A stretch of 64,000 nucleotides of DNA from Sciurus carolinensis. Lineage: Eukaryota; Chordata; Mammalia; Rodentia; Sciuridae. The notes beneath the pieces were generated by a model, which was not told the origin of the DNA, searched no databases, and saw only the letters and a list, made by a program, of their open reading frames with translations. Made by a program: the position numbers and the translations under genes. Positions 12,501-25,418 of this stretch are shown here, piece after piece. The stretch lies in NCBI RefSeq assembly GCF_902686445.1, contig NC_062213.1:58754491-58818490 (forward strand), written 5' to 3'. Within the stretch, counting starts at the first letter, position 1; the number at the start of each line of letters is the position of its first letter.

Positions 12501-13679
12501 TTGTTGTACTTCAGCAATAGAGGTATTTAAGTAACCTCAATAGATTTTCATAGATTACATACACCAAAGTTCATACACCTGACACAGTTCTCAAGTTCCT
12601 ATTTAAAGGCTGCTTTATTTTGAATACAAATGAACTTTGACCAACAGTAAAAATTACTGATAAAAGGAGAAAAACCTATTTTATAAAAAGCCTATTTATG
12701 ATAATAAGTAATGGGCTACTTAGTATCAAAGAAAAAAATTTTAAAAACTATGTAATCAAGTGAAAGAATAGGAACATACAGACTCTGACTATATAATTGT
12801 AATTTAAAAATGTTCTTGTGTCTTCAATAAAAGCTACCCCATATTCTCTATAATTTGATTAAGAAGGCAGGAAAATGGGTATTACTATATTTGAGAAAAG
12901 CTTCAAAATATATTGGCACTTAAAAACTTGATTTATTTGGAACATTACCTTTTAACCAAAGGCTGTTTTTCCTAATAGCGCTCAATAAGTGACATGTTAC
13001 TGTATTAAGAAAGGAAATTTTCAGCAACATAACAATTCCAAACATACATTCTAGCCAAACCAATTGGTCATATTGTCCATAGAACCCATGGTATTAGGTT
13101 CTTGGAAGCTAAACTTAGTATGTAGCTTATATTTATACAAAACTAGTATGTAGTGTATGTTTGTATACAAATAAGCAAATATTTTGCCTGTGTCCTTTTT
13201 CTTCAAAGAATATGCAAATTATGAAAGGAGAATTTTCACTTTCCCAGGTAATCTATTATTTCCTGTTACCAAGAGACAAAAAACTTTTTAAAATTTCTTT
13301 ATTATTTTTAGTTTAAGTCACAACATTGTCCTTCACTGAACCCTGAATTCAGTTTCTATTCTGGCAACTATAACAAGTCAAACAAGTTTAAACCAAGTCC
13401 CTCCTGAGACCAAGAGGTCCAAAGGTACAGTATTCTCCACGTAGTTCACCTTCCTCATCCTTTGCAGTCAAATAATTTATTTTCCTTAACAGATTTAATT
13501 GGTACCTTTCCTAAAACCTCAGCACCAATAAAACAAAATGTACACATTAGGTTAAGTAAAACTTATTTTCAAAATCAGGTTGTTGTGGACAAGTTGTATC
13601 CATTAACCTCTAGAATAAATCTGAAGGAAATGGTAAGAATTGTGCATATAGAGTCACTGAATAGATGTTCTACACAGCA
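12501..13679. other. Intergenic gap, nothing recognised
   Basis: AT-rich, no supported gene or repeat. Confidence 0.4.
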
Positions 13680-13990
13680 TAGTTTATAATAAAGAGGTGA
13701 AACAACAAAGGAATAAATAAAATAACTAGTTCATCAAAAACTATTATATGAGTACCATGGTAAAAATTTTTATGTAAAAGTATTCGTTAAAATTTTTAAC
13801 TGAAGTGCTCATGATATGATATATGAAAGGAGGATACCAAATTAAGTACAATATACTCTTAACAATGAGACAAGTACATATACATATATATAACAATAAA
13901 TGTCTAATTCAGTTTTGATTTTCTTCTTTATGCTTTTTATTCCTCAAATTTTCTCCAGTGAGCATGTATTACTTTTCAATTAGACCAAAA
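13680..13990 (+). mobile_element. Old L1 (L1M/L1ME-type) 3' end
   Basis: Ends with the block 'attttcttctttatgctttt' then 'attttctccagtgagcatgt' and 'attacttttcaatta', the conserved tail of old L1 families. The upstream part is diverged. Confidence 0.55.
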
Positions 13991-16890
13991 CAAGTTATTT
14001 CTTGAAAATCTCATGGTCAATTTTGTTTCAGTTTAATGCAAAGGTAATGTCTTCATAGCTAGTAAGTAAGTTTTTTACTTATTTAAGAAAATTTAGGAGA
14101 TAAAAGGTTCTAAATCACTCTAGTCCAGATTTTTGTATAAAAATAAAGACTTTTGTAGCCAATCACCACTGTCAAAAAAAGTCTGAATTATTTCATGCAT
14201 CTTAAATTACATATTAAATACCAGACTCCATACAGAATGCATATTTTTGAAAAACTGGGAAGTACATAGGGAAAAAAAAGTAACAGTTCACATTCCCTTT
14301 TCCAAAAGTGCATATATAGTATTTGTGAATAAATATCAGTATTTGCAAATAAATATACTTTATTTACTTTAAAATATCTACAGTACACCAGATGAGAACA
14401 CCTGAAAATGGCAAACCTGTAAAATGACTATTTCCTCAACTAAGAATCAAAATACAGGGTCTGACCTAGAATTTTTTATTCTTTGCAGATATAGACACAA
14501 AAAATTATTAGAATTTTGAGATATTTTTGTAGTTTGGCAAGAAGAGAAAACTCAGGCTTGAAGTTTAGCTGAGACTTTATCTAAATAGTCATAATTCTGA
14601 ATGACTGCAGCCAGTGATTTTCCTGCTCATGGAGGTATTCAGGAGGTTCCCTAGAAAACAGCTCACTAAGTATTCAAGAAATAACCTCCTTCTAAGGGCC
14701 TCAATTCTTTTCAATTTGTAAAAGTGACTTTTTTTTAATCAATAAAAATATACCATAATAATATACTAATGAAAGTTATTATTAATTAACTTTAAAATAC
14801 TTAGCTCCAGACCAAATATAAAAGGCAAATTAATTCTTTGAAAGACCAACCCTGTAGCTTTTTCTTCTCAGTGCTCCTTCTCAGCTCTAGCAGAATTCTC
14901 AATTTCAACTAGATGAGTCTTTCGACAGTGAGCTTGGTGAGGACTGACTGACCCAACTGGTACAATATTGAGCAGAGCAGCTGATGGAACTTCCATGAGT
15001 ATATCCCTAATGGTGTGGAGAGGCTAGAACCCCCAGTTTGTAGTGTGTCTTAGGAGTGCCATTTTTAATTTTTAATGTTCCATGGTGTTCTTGCTTTAAG
15101 AGAAAATAAAAAACAATTGGAATTCAGGAGCACTATAAGAGAATAGCTTTTCTTTGAAAATGCATGCAATTTTGGAGCTGTCAATTTCAGCTATGTCTCT
15201 TTAAATACTTTTTCTTCTAGAATCCAACTGGGTAGATGAGTTTTTATTTTTTTTAATTCCATTATAGAAGTAATAGCCCTGTTTGGGTGTTTTGTAAGCA
15301 GATAATGTTCTGCTGGTGACTGTCTTTGCTGTAATGCATTGCTCTGAATTCAGAATTCTATTATTTTACATCTACAGCAGCCTAAAGTGTATTTTTTATA
15401 AACAGCAAACTTCACCTCATAAAAATTCATTACATAAGGACATAAACAAGTGCTTTTCCTTCTAGTCATTGGCAGTAAGTGATTCATCAGTTTTCCACAG
15501 AAAACCAATTTCATTGCAGATGTTCTGTAATTTCCAATATCCCTGAATTGTAGAACCATATCACACAATCCCAATGCAAGGAATGTGAGGACTTTTTTTA
15601 AGGTCTGCACTTAGTCTCTTTAATAGGATTGAATATCATTTGCTGTCTCATCAGTTGTTTTTTTGTTTTGTTTTTTGTTTTCTTAATTAAGAAATCAGTC
15701 TCCCTTTCTTCCCTTCAGATGTGGATTCCACACATGGATGGATATCTGTTAGGAAAGTTCAAAGCCAACATATTCCTTAATGTCTGAAAATAATCACTTC
15801 TTTTTCTGGGGTCATAGCAAAAATATTAAGAGAAAAAAATTTTCAAATCTAAATTCTTTTTCTTCAATAGTATTTATTTTCACTCGTTGCAACTTAAGAG
15901 TGAGGGAGGAGGGCAGAGGGCTAGGGAAACTCAGGAAATGGCTGTCTTTCAGGTAATGATGGACTCCTGAGTGTTATCCCCAGATAAATTACCTCCACTG
16001 ATACATGAGTTTAGTTTCATCCAGTGTTTCACAGGTGAGAAATGGAAAATGGGTATTTGAATATAAAATACAGAGATGAAAGGCAAAGAGCCTGCAGACT
16101 CAGTGATGGTCTAAGGCCATATGTGATAAATGAAAATTTCTCAGAAATGCTGACAGTGAAAAAGATTAAATCTCTCCTAAAAGCCTTGAGAATTAAAGTT
16201 CACTCTTTTTAAAAACACCTCAATTCTTGGATTGACAGGTTAAATTTAAAAGCATGATAATTAAATGTATTAAGAATATGAAGTTATAAGGTATTGCATA
16301 GGTGAAGCCCACGTTATAATAATCAGTAAGATTCTGAAGCTGGATCTTATGTATACTTCTTCCTCCATTGCAGCTTTTGTTACTTACATATTTCCTTTGA
16401 TGAGCTACCTAAGTAATGTCCATGGACTTGTCTCAGAGGACTACTTTTAATCAGAGATTTCCAAATGTGTTTCAAAAGTGTTAAGTATCTGCACATCAGT
16501 CTGCCACAGTGCCTGGAATTCATGCAACAGTGAAAAGTAGTATAAAGGCAAAGGATTATCTACAATGCAATAAAGTACCTGGGATGTATTGTCACCTCTA
16601 GTGATAGGAAATGATTCGAGCAGCCATGGAAGGGCAAAATATGGCTCCTACACATACATCTGTAAACTAGAAAAATACCAATCAGATTTCCTTGTCCTCA
16701 CTCCCCAATTATTACATATTGCATAAGAGACCTGCAGAAGCCTCTCAAGGACAGTGGCATTTGAGTCTAGTAGTTAACATTTGTGGGCTATCTTCAGGTG
16801 AACAGCTTTAAAAAGGAAAATGAGAAGAAAACATATTCTTGAGATTTAACAAATGAACCCCTAGTATTTAAGTGTAGATGAATAGTCATC
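13991..16890. other. Long stretch without a gene or clear repeat
   Basis: About 2.9 kb of AT-rich sequence in which I recognise no transposable element, RNA gene or coding frame. The part at 14870-15700 is notable for lacking obvious repeat content. Confidence 0.45.
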
Positions 16891-16894
16891 AACA

Positions 16895-17170
16895 GAAAAT
16901 AATCAGGGACCTACAGTGTACCAGACACAGAGCTCAGTGAGCATAAAGGATGCAAAATAGATAAAATCATATTTTCTGTCCTTAAGGAGCTCACATTTTT
17001 CCTGAAAACTAGTTATCAATATGGAAAGCAGATTCCAATAGGAGCAGGGACTAATGCAAAGGCAGGGTGAAGCCAGTTCATAATGACATAAGGTGTTACC
17101 TGGAGAAGAAAGAATTGGTTGATGATCCAAAGTGGAGATCTTTTCTGGGACTGGAAGGCACACACAAACA
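16895..17170 (-). mobile_element. L2 LINE 3' end, antisense
   Basis: 'acctacagtgtaccagacac', 'gtccttaaggagctcacatt' and 'gcagggactaatgcaaaggc' are the reversed L2 tail blocks. Confidence 0.6.
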
Positions 17171-17284
17171 CTCTAGGTGAGGCTGTTAAAGGGACAGATG
17201 AATAGCAAACAAATTTTGACTGAAACAAACCAAAAAACCCCCCTTACTTCTACCCAGTGGCTGGTACTCTTCTAGAACTTTGTA

Positions 17285-17420
17285 TTCTGTGAGATGTTAT
17301 AAGCCGCACTTCACTAAAGAGGAAACTGAGTGATTTGCCCAGATACACTGCAAGTGTGAGAACTAAGGTATTTCTCACTCGAAATCCACTCTTCCTACAC
17401 TACCAAACCTTCCTGCAATT
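17285..17420 (-). repeat. MIR SINE
   Basis: 'aaagaggaaactgagtgatttgcccag', 'cactgcaagtgtgagaac' and 'cgaaatccactcttcc' follow reversed MIR. Confidence 0.65.
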
Positions 17421-18045
17421 TTATTTCACAATTTCTCCCAGAGGTACACTGTTCAGTTGGCTTAACCAAACCTTCTGCATTACACTGATCTCAACAAAAA
17501 TCAGAAATGTATAAGAAAAATTGAAATTATTACTCAGGTGTAACTATTTTTCAGAGTAGTGGCTATATTAGAGCAGATACGGGATAGAATGTTCTTAGTA
17601 ACTGAATTATAATTGATAAATAAGAGACAGTTGAGGTATTGTTGTGATACTTGGGGACTTAGGAGGAACAACCCCTATAAAGTTTCTTTTTCTCCATGAA
17701 ATGGAGATAATGATTTAAAAAGGGAAAGAGTTATTACTGTTTTCTTAAAATTCAGCTGTGTGCCTGGTCCCTGATGGTACTTGATAATTAGTTGGAAAAG
17801 TAGAAGAGTAGATGTCAAGGAAAAAATAAAACATCAGAGCTATTCATATTAACCTGCATATTAGCCAAATTATTTTCTGGTGAGGCTGTTTTTAATAACA
17901 ATAATGCCAAGTATGGTTTGGAGTCTATAGAAATTAGAATCTTCTTAAGCTACTTTACAAGTATAGACTGTTTTTGAAATCATATTTGTTATGTGCATCA
18001 GGAGCTTTAAAATGTGGCTCCCTTTCTAATAGAAATTGCAATTCT
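17421..18045. other. Intergenic gap; possible MIR scrap near 17690-17790
   Basis: 'tccatgaaatggagataatg' resembles the MIR 3' half. Nothing else recognised. Confidence 0.35.
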
Positions 18046-18049
18046 GTAA

Positions 18050-18460
18050 TTTAATATTACTAGTGTATGGAGATATTTATTTAGCAGGATGTTCATCTGT
18101 GTTTACTATGGTAAAAAATGGCAATAACCAAAATCTCCAATAGTAGATAGGCTAAAGAAATCATTCTTTAAAAGAATATTTAATAACATGGTAGTATTTA
18201 TTATTTATCATTCAGTAAAAATTAGAAATTGGTTATAAACAGAATGTGAAATACCTTTCCATTTTTGTGAACACAAAATATTAGCACATTTATATAAATC
18301 TGTAAGAAAAGACTGGAAGAATTTGTAGCAAAATGTTGGCCCTATCTGGTTGAATTGAGTAATTTTTATTTTCTTATATGTGATTTTCTATATTTTCTAA
18401 ACTTTCTAAGATAAACATATAATTCTTTTAGAAAAATAAACAAGAAAATGAGCAAAAAAT
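18050..18460 (+). mobile_element. Old L1 (L1M/L1ME-type) 3' end
   Basis: Blocks in order: 'ggatgttcatctgtgtttac', 'ggcaataaccaaaatctcc', 'tacctttccatttttgtga', 'gtgattttctatattttcta'. Same family type as the copy at 13.7 kb. Confidence 0.6.
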
Positions 18461-18719
18461 GAGAAAAATATTTTACAATTATGCAAAGATAAAGGCATGT
18501 GTCCTTAACCCCCACTTTCCCACCAAAAAAGATTGAATAAAATACATGAGAAGAATTCTCAGAAAATGAAATAAAAATGGCTAATAAACTTATACAAATA
18601 TGTTCCACTTGGCTAACAAAGACATACTAATTTAGAATAACTATACACCAAGTGAATATGAATATTTATTGGTGATGAAAGCCCAGTAATGATATACTCT
18701 AAGAAAGATATTTGCCCCT

Positions 18720-18850
18720 ATAAATGAAAACCCTTAAACAACTCACAGTTTTTGACCCAAGATTTCCACTTCTTAGAATGTATTATAGAAATGCATTCAG
18801 AAATGTGGACGATATATGTAAAATATATATGTTACAAGGTTTTGTGCACT
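18720..18850 (+). mobile_element. Old L1 (L1M-type) ORF2 end fragment
   Basis: 'acccaagatttccacttctt' then 'agaatgtattatagaaatgc' matches the conserved L1 3' ORF2 segment that normally lies upstream of the part seen at 18.05 kb, so order is disturbed here. Confidence 0.5.
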
Positions 18851-19054
18851 CCTGTCATTCACGTGTGTATATGAGAGGAATTTATGGTATACATCTTAGA
18901 CAAAGGGTATATTGAGTCCCTTGAGGTGTTTTGACTGAGAACTGAAAGTGAAGGGAGGAGATTTATATTCTGAGGCTGAGGCAAGGATGATAGAAAGGAG
19001 GACATAGTGTCCTCCCATATGCCCTGCCCCAACCCTCCTAGAATAAGTATGATC

Positions 19055-19445
19055 CTGTGTATGATCAGTGTTCTCTAAAGAAATCAAACAAATGTCATTA
19101 TAGTAAAAATATTTATTGTATTTTTAGGAACTTGTTCATTCAATTTTGAAAGTTACAAAGTCCAAAATCTGCAGAATAGGCAAACATGGTACAGAATTCT
19201 GTGTTGTTAGAGGAAAGCCAGTCTGTTTGTTCTATACAGGTCATCAACTGATTGGACAAGGAAACCAACATCATGGAGGGCAATATGCTTTATTCAAAGT
19301 CCAGGAATTCAAATGTTAATTTCTTCTAAAAATTTCTCATAGACATACCTAGTATAATGTTTGTCCAAATATCTGGGTGTCCTGTGGCCCAGCCAATTTA
19401 ACATGTGAAATTACCATCACACACTGTGATGGAGGTACTGCCAGC
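19055..19445. repeat. Ancient interspersed repeat, family not assigned
   Basis: Recognised as a common old mammalian unit by 'gtgttctctaaagaaatc', 'ttctatacaggtcatcaactgattgga', 'aatgtttgtccaaatatctgg' and 'gtggcccagccaattt'. I cannot name it. Confidence 0.45.
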
Positions 19446-20463
19446 AGAAGATAAAAGAGATGTTCTCAAGAAGACCCTGTTAGACACACCTATGTGCAGT
19501 GTTGCTCAGGGACCCAAGGGACAAAACTTGGTCATTTTTTTTTTTTTTCATTTTTAAGTAGACTATAGCAAAGCTCTGATGCATGACTACTTTAATGAGT
19601 ACCATCTTGACATATCAACATTTACAATTCTGGAAACTGACAAGTAAGGTCCCATTCTCACATGGTAATTTGTTATACAACAATAGATAACTGTTAAAAT
19701 AATCTCTCTTAATACTGAACCTGATCTTAGACTATACTCTATCAAGTGACAATAAACTATTGCTAAAATAGCAAATATTAGTTTGGTTTTTCTATTGCAT
19801 GTTGTCATATAGTATTTTCATTTAAGAATCAATGGTAGTGTCCTAAATTCAATAAGTTACTTTACCAAAAACATGTACATTTCTAGTTACTTAACAAATG
19901 CTACTTGAATTGAAATATTATTTTAGTGAGATAACTTGTTTGATCAGGCCAACATCAATGACCTTGAGGGACAAGGGCATTGTTTGGTTGCTGCTGCTGC
20001 TACTATCTTTTACCTTGAGCATCTATCAGAAGCATTCTATAAATGGATGTTGATAAATGGATTTCCCACGAATTAAATGAGATCCCTTCTTTTGAAATAA
20101 TAAGGTATTTAAGTTTCACGCGGTTCATGTGTTTACATCTGATCTTTCCAATGTTTGTTTCCATCTATTTCTTTCAAACCTGTTTAAATTGTTATTATCA
20201 GAAATAGGAGAAATAGGTATTTGTTTACATAATTGCTAGACCCAATGCTCTTCTTGCAAAAAGTAGTTACTCTCAGCTGCTCTGATATATTAGAATCTGT
20301 CTCTAAATTCTAGTGAGAACCACGAATTGGAGAGTGGTATGTGTTCCAAGATGTTCAGTAGCCTCTCAAGCCAGAAAATAGGGTGTTTATCTTCCAGATC
20401 TTCTACTTTTCCTTCAAAAACATAGAAGCAACATGATCTGTGTAGCTAACCTGCTGCCTCAGT
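19446..20463. other. Intergenic gap, nothing recognised
   Basis: A T14 run near 19536 and a short (CTG)n near 19991; no gene. Confidence 0.4.
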
Positions 20464-20693
20464 TTCCTCTTTTGTCTTATTTTTGGTACTGGGGTTTAAA
20501 CACAGAGGCACTTAACCACTGAGCCACTCCCTGGCCTTTTTAGATTTTATTTTAAGACAGGATCTCACTAAGTTGCTTACGGCCTCACTAAGTTTCTGAG
20601 ACTGGCTTTGACCACGCAATCCTCCTGCCTCAGCTTCTGGAGCCGCTGGGTTTATAGGTATGTGCCACCATGCCAGGTTCCTCTTTGTCCTTA
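20464..20693 (-). mobile_element. B1-dID SINE, antisense, with target duplication
   Basis: The reversed ID half comes first ('ttggtactggggtttaaaca', 'cttaaccactgagccact'), then the reversed B1 half ('ctcctgcctcagcttctgga', 'tatgtgccaccatgcca'). Flanks 20464-20479 and 20678-20693 are near-identical 16-mers, an imperfect target-site duplication. Confidence 0.85.
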
Positions 20694-21212
20694 ATGTGCT
20701 CTTTTCTTTTATCCATTTTCTTTCAGCATTTTCCAAATACCTGATCTCTATCAATTACATAGTTTACAAAAAGCAGTTTATTTTTCTTAAATTTGTTGCC
20801 AATTTAGCATTAAATTAAACCGAGGAATTTATATTATTATTCTTACATTTTTACTTCAGCTAAATAAAGATACTCCACTTTAAAATAAGAATGATATCCT
20901 ATATGTAAATATGTCAAATCAAGGCAATTCCATTCAGCAATGTGAGACGGCCCTAATTTTCCAATTCTCTACTTTACAAAATCCAGGGAATGAGGGCACT
21001 TTAACTAGCCAAAGATCAATAAAGATTTTATCCATGGCTCTTCATCCTAGAATATTTCATCAATTCAAGTCAAATTTTAATCTAAAGCTATTTTTTTTAC
21101 TATAGTAAAATCATAGTCAACTGTAGCAAACATACGGGTATGCAAATATTAAAAACTCAGTATTCCCTCAGGCTTTTCTATTTTTTTTCCCCTGAATCTT
21201 TGTATTTCAGGA
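20694..21212. other. Intergenic gap, nothing recognised
   Basis: AT-rich, no supported feature. Confidence 0.4.
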
Positions 21213-21308
21213 AATATATATATATATATATGTGTATATATATGTATATATATATATATATAAATGTATATATATATAAATATATATATATACATATATA
21301 TATATATT
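21213..21308. repeat. Compound (TA)n microsatellite
   Basis: About 96 bases of alternating A and T with scattered TGTA and TAAA interruptions. Self-complementary. Confidence 0.95.
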
Positions 21309-21674
21309 TTTTTTTAACCATTAACCAAGTCAAGTACTGCCTCTTCTATTCCACAGCTAGCTCTTATCTATGAGCATGGATTAGCCATAAAAATTATTTG
21401 GCAACTACTCATAAAATAACAGACATTAAAGAATTTTTTTGAGGAATTCATCTATAAAATCTTCATCAATATAAAATCTTATAGGTCTCCATTCAATAAC
21501 TGAATTCACTGTCTTCCCGGACCAGAAATGATACAAAACGAAAGATAGTCGTGCTTTTCAGCAGGTTTATTTACTGAAAAGGTTTACCTACCATTTCAAA
21601 ATCATTGTTTACTAGTCATAAATCAGTTTTCAAAGTCATTAAAAAAATACAAAAAGAAGTCCAACTTCTTTTTT

Positions 21675-21827
21675 GGGCGTGATTTATTTATGTTTGTTTG
21701 TTTATTTATTGAGATGAAGTCTTGCTATGTTGCCTAGGCTGATTCCAAATTCCTAGGCTCTTGTGACCCTCCCTCCTAAGCCTCCCAAGTAGCTGGGACT
21801 ATAGGCATATGCCAGCACATCTAGTTG
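21675..21827 (-). mobile_element. B1-like SINE, antisense
   Basis: Reversed B1/7SL landmarks: 'gagatgaagtcttgctatgt', 'tgcctaggctga', 'ctcctaagcctcccaagtag' and 'gggactataggcatatgcca'. Confidence 0.8.
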
Positions 21828-22194
21828 AGAAAGGGATGGGGGTGTCTTTTATTGAGATGAAGTTGTCATAAAAGTGAGGGAACTTGTGTTCCTTACATGA
21901 CATGATTTCAAATCTCTCCTCTGTGGTTTCTGCCTAAGTCTTTCTATTGCTATTGCCAAGCCAACATCACTAACTTCTTCAAGATTCATTGTTCCTCATC
22001 TAGTTTTTCTTAAAAGTTACATATTAATATGCAAAAAAAAATATTTTTGCACCATTTTTATTATTCCATGATTTTACTCTTCAGTAGCTCTTGTCTAATT
22101 ATTTTTATCAAATCTGAACTCTTTGACTCTCAAAGACCCAACTGGTTAAAAACTCAACTGATTTTTATTGCCCCAATCATCTACCTCTTCACTA
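21828..22194. other. Intergenic gap, nothing recognised
   Basis: No gene; part of the short open frame at 22029-22379 runs on into an L2 remnant. Confidence 0.4.
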
Positions 22195-22475
22195 TGTTCA
22201 CCATTTTTAGGCCTCAACGCAAGGAAACTTGTGAATCTTTCCTTGATTTCTTTTTCTCCCTCACTTTTGCATTCAGCTGGTCTCTAAGCCCTGTTAATTC
22301 TGTATTTGCTTGTCTTACGCATTCTTTCTATCCACTAGTCTTCTTTTCTACTTCCCTGCCCCAGTTTAAATTGTCATAATCTCAGACTTCCTTGCCCTCC
22401 AGTCCAAATTAATCGTGCTTCTCCACTGATTTACAAGCTCTTTGATGGTTTCTCAATTAAGTAAAAGGAAAACTG
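22195..22475 (+). mobile_element. L2 LINE remnant
   Basis: 'aatctttccttgatttcttt' followed by 'ctccctcacttttgc' and 'ctctaagccctgttaa' track the L2 3' coding region. 'tttacaagctctttgatggtttctc' lies where L2 has its 'ccctccaatggcttccc' block. Confidence 0.6.
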
Positions 22476-24002
22476 CCCAGTGCACTTGGCACAGCATTAA
22501 CCGATCCTTTTCCCATTTACTCTCCCCAGTAGAAACACCATAGATGTCCATGGTTTTGTGGTTGGATGATTCCCACTTCTTCGCAGCTCTGATACTCTCT
22601 TCGTAAGTGTCAGGAGCCATGGTGGCTATAATAACTTTTTATCTTTGTTTCTAGTTCATGTCAATTATCAGTGGCCTTTAATAATAATCACTCTTCATAA
22701 TCAAGTTAGGAGCTAGCAGCTCTGGTTAATTTATTGTGGATAGAATAAGTTCCCTTAATATTGCACTTTAAGCTTTACCACGATTTCTGTCTGTTTTCTT
22801 GTCCTTAAATGTATGATGTAAATGTATCAATTCCACTCTCCATGGACTCTGCCATGTTGTAAATGGCAATAGTGTGTTTGAGTAGTTTTTGTACCTTTTC
22901 CTTATTATCTAGCACTTTGTGAATTTTGTATGCTTTCTTACTGGAAGAAATTTTCTATTCTTGCTCTGCAAGTGCACACAATGTGCATCTTCATATAAGA
23001 GCATGATCACATGCTTTCAGCTATGTTGGCTGCCACATTTACTAATCATTCTAAGTAACATCAGAGGGTTTTAACCTGTGAAGAAGCTAGGTCCGAATCT
23101 GTTTTAAATTTGCTCCTGCTATGTTATGTTAAAATATCAAGATGTTTTAATGAAAAAAATTTAAATAAAAGTTCTTATCAGCAGAAAGCTTGCCTGACTC
23201 CTTGTCATCAAACCCTCCTGACGGTTCAAGTGGAGACAGAGTAGACAAAAAGTCTCCTAAGGGTTTAAAATAATTTGAAACTCAAAAGATGGAAGTCTGA
23301 GCAGAAACAAATCTAAACTTAAGATAAATCAGAATACCCAGGTTTCCTGCATTGTTCAGAAGTGACAGACGTTGCTATCTCTCCAAGGCTCAATATCCTC
23401 TTCCTTGAGCAACATATTTCCCAAAAATAAATAATCAAAAACAATTTTGGTTAGAGCTTAAGTATTTGAATTAATCTAGAATTCAATACCTAACTAGTTT
23501 TGAGTTCTTCTCAAAGGATTCAAATACAAGAAGGAAAAGCAGCTGGACAGGTGGACCTGGTGTGCCCCACAGCCAGGGACTCCAGGAAGCCCTGGCTATG
23601 AAGAGAAAGGTTGTGAACCCTAGATCGAAGAAGACAGTGAGTGAAAATGAAATAGGGTAAGGCAGTCTGCCATATCACAGAGCAAGAAGAAAAGAAACAA
23701 TTATTTTAAAATTGGTCTCTCATTTTCTTTGTCCTTTCTATGGAGTGAATCATTAATATTTATGTTATATTAATAGTATTTGCCTCATTTTGAAAAAGAC
23801 AAGTCTCTAGAGTTGGTTCCCATTGTTACCGATCAATGAGGAGACTGGGGTCAGATTTTAGCTACCTACGAAGACAATGGAACCATCTAATTGTGATTAG
23901 TCTGAACCATAGCCCCAAAGTCTTTGCAAATCTAATTCAATCCATCTGTTATAATGGCAAGCATCCCATTACCTTATCTGATCTCTGGCATTCTTTAAAG
24001 GG
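22476..24002. other. Intergenic gap, nothing recognised
   Basis: No gene. A slightly GC-richer patch at 23530-23640 has no recognisable feature. Confidence 0.4.
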
Positions 24003-24130
24003 GTGTTTTTCAAACTACGGATCATGACCCACAGGGGGTAATTAAATCAATTTAGTAGTTTGGAGCTAGCCTTTTCAAAAACTGAAATTTTAAAAAAAAT
24101 AAAGCAAAAGAGAAAATATGTTTCTTCTCT
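24003..24130. mobile_element. Possible hAT-type DNA transposon remnant
   Basis: 'tttcaaactacggatcatga', 'cccacagggggtaat' and 'aaatcaatttagtag' resemble a known old hAT-like end. Family uncertain. Confidence 0.35.
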
Positions 24131-25064
24131 CATGAGAAGGATAATGTGTTAGAATAAGCAAAACTACACTTGATATCCAAAGGTGTTGCATGGAACCTGT
24201 AGGATTTCCTTCTTACTGGTGAACCTCCTCTAACTTCACAATCTGGAACATGTGGTCTCCATATAGGGGTCACTGCAACAGCAAAGACAGACCTTGAGGA
24301 TCAGAGAGGTGTATTTAAGAGTCAGACCTGGAGGGGATTTTAGTACTTTTGTCCATAACCCATGAGCCAGTAGTTGGTGGTGTGGATGAAATCTAACTAC
24401 AAGAATGGCAGCACAATGAGCCCTTCTGCCTAAACAGAAGACGAAACAAATGGAATTTTTATCTCACCCCTGCATTTACATTCACTCTTCATTGAGTCGA
24501 ACATTTATAAGCTTCAGTAGAATAGGTAATTTACATAGTCTAACAAATACCTCACCTTTCCAGGAATAGCAAGCAGATATTTTGATTTTCCTATTATCAT
24601 TGGTGTAAAAATCCAAGTTTATTTTTACATATTTGGATTTTTCCAACAAGTCAATTAAATTGAAATATATTGAACTTCTACTGTATCAGACTCTGTGAGA
24701 GAATCAAAAATGTATGGAATGGCAGTTCTTCCCACTTCTCTATCATCCTTTTCTCTCATCATCATTTCCCCAGCCACATGTTCCTATTGAGCTATACCAA
24801 AAGGCTGCAGACCACCTCATAGAATGCCTTCTGTCCTAAACATATGCAAAATATCCCAGTCTAAGAAAAACTCTTAATTTACTGAGAAGAATTTCAATTC
24901 TGGTGAAGAATTTCTGGAGGACTGGACTATATGTCTGAGCTTCTGGTTCCTTTTGCTCAGACTCTCTTGATGGATTCTTTGTGCATTGTCCCTTAGTCTT
25001 TAAAGCTTTGGATTCTCCTCTGACTTGAAAGGGCTATAGACTGACTTGAATCATTCCTTATTCA
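24131..25064. other. Intergenic gap, weak L2-like scrap near 24655-24730
   Basis: No gene. 'attgaacttctactgtatcaga' is a weak antisense L2 tail. Confidence 0.35.
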
Positions 25065-25418
25065 GAGTGTGAAGCCCAAACCCCAAACATGACTTTATGT
25101 GAAGTTAGGGGTTTTAAAGATAATTAGCTAAATGCACTTATAAGGGTGGGGTCCTAATTTGGTAGCATTGGTAGCCATAAGGAAGAGGAAGAAAGAGGTT
25201 TCTCTTTCTCTCCATGTGCTACACATGGAAGAAAGGTCATGTAAATACACAGTGAGACCTTGGTCATTTGCAAACCAACAGGTGACTCTTCACTAGAATC
25301 TGACCATGCATGCACGCTAATCTCAGACTTCCAGTCTCCAGAACTCTGAGAAATAAATTGTTATTTATACCACCCAGTTCATGGTGTTTTGTCATGGCAA
25401 CCTGAGCAGGCTAAGAGG
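25065..25418 (+). mobile_element. MLT1/MST-type MaLR solo LTR
   Basis: LTR landmarks in order: 'aaagataattagctaaatgc', 'gggtggggtcctaatttgg', 'cagacttccagtctccagaa', 'tgagaaataaattgtt' (poly(A) region) and 'acccagttcatggtgttttg'. No internal retroviral coding sequence next to it. Confidence 0.75.

Noticed and set aside
22029..22379. 116-codon + strand frame
   Set aside because: Runs into an L2 remnant and is a hydrophobic low-complexity product with no domain.
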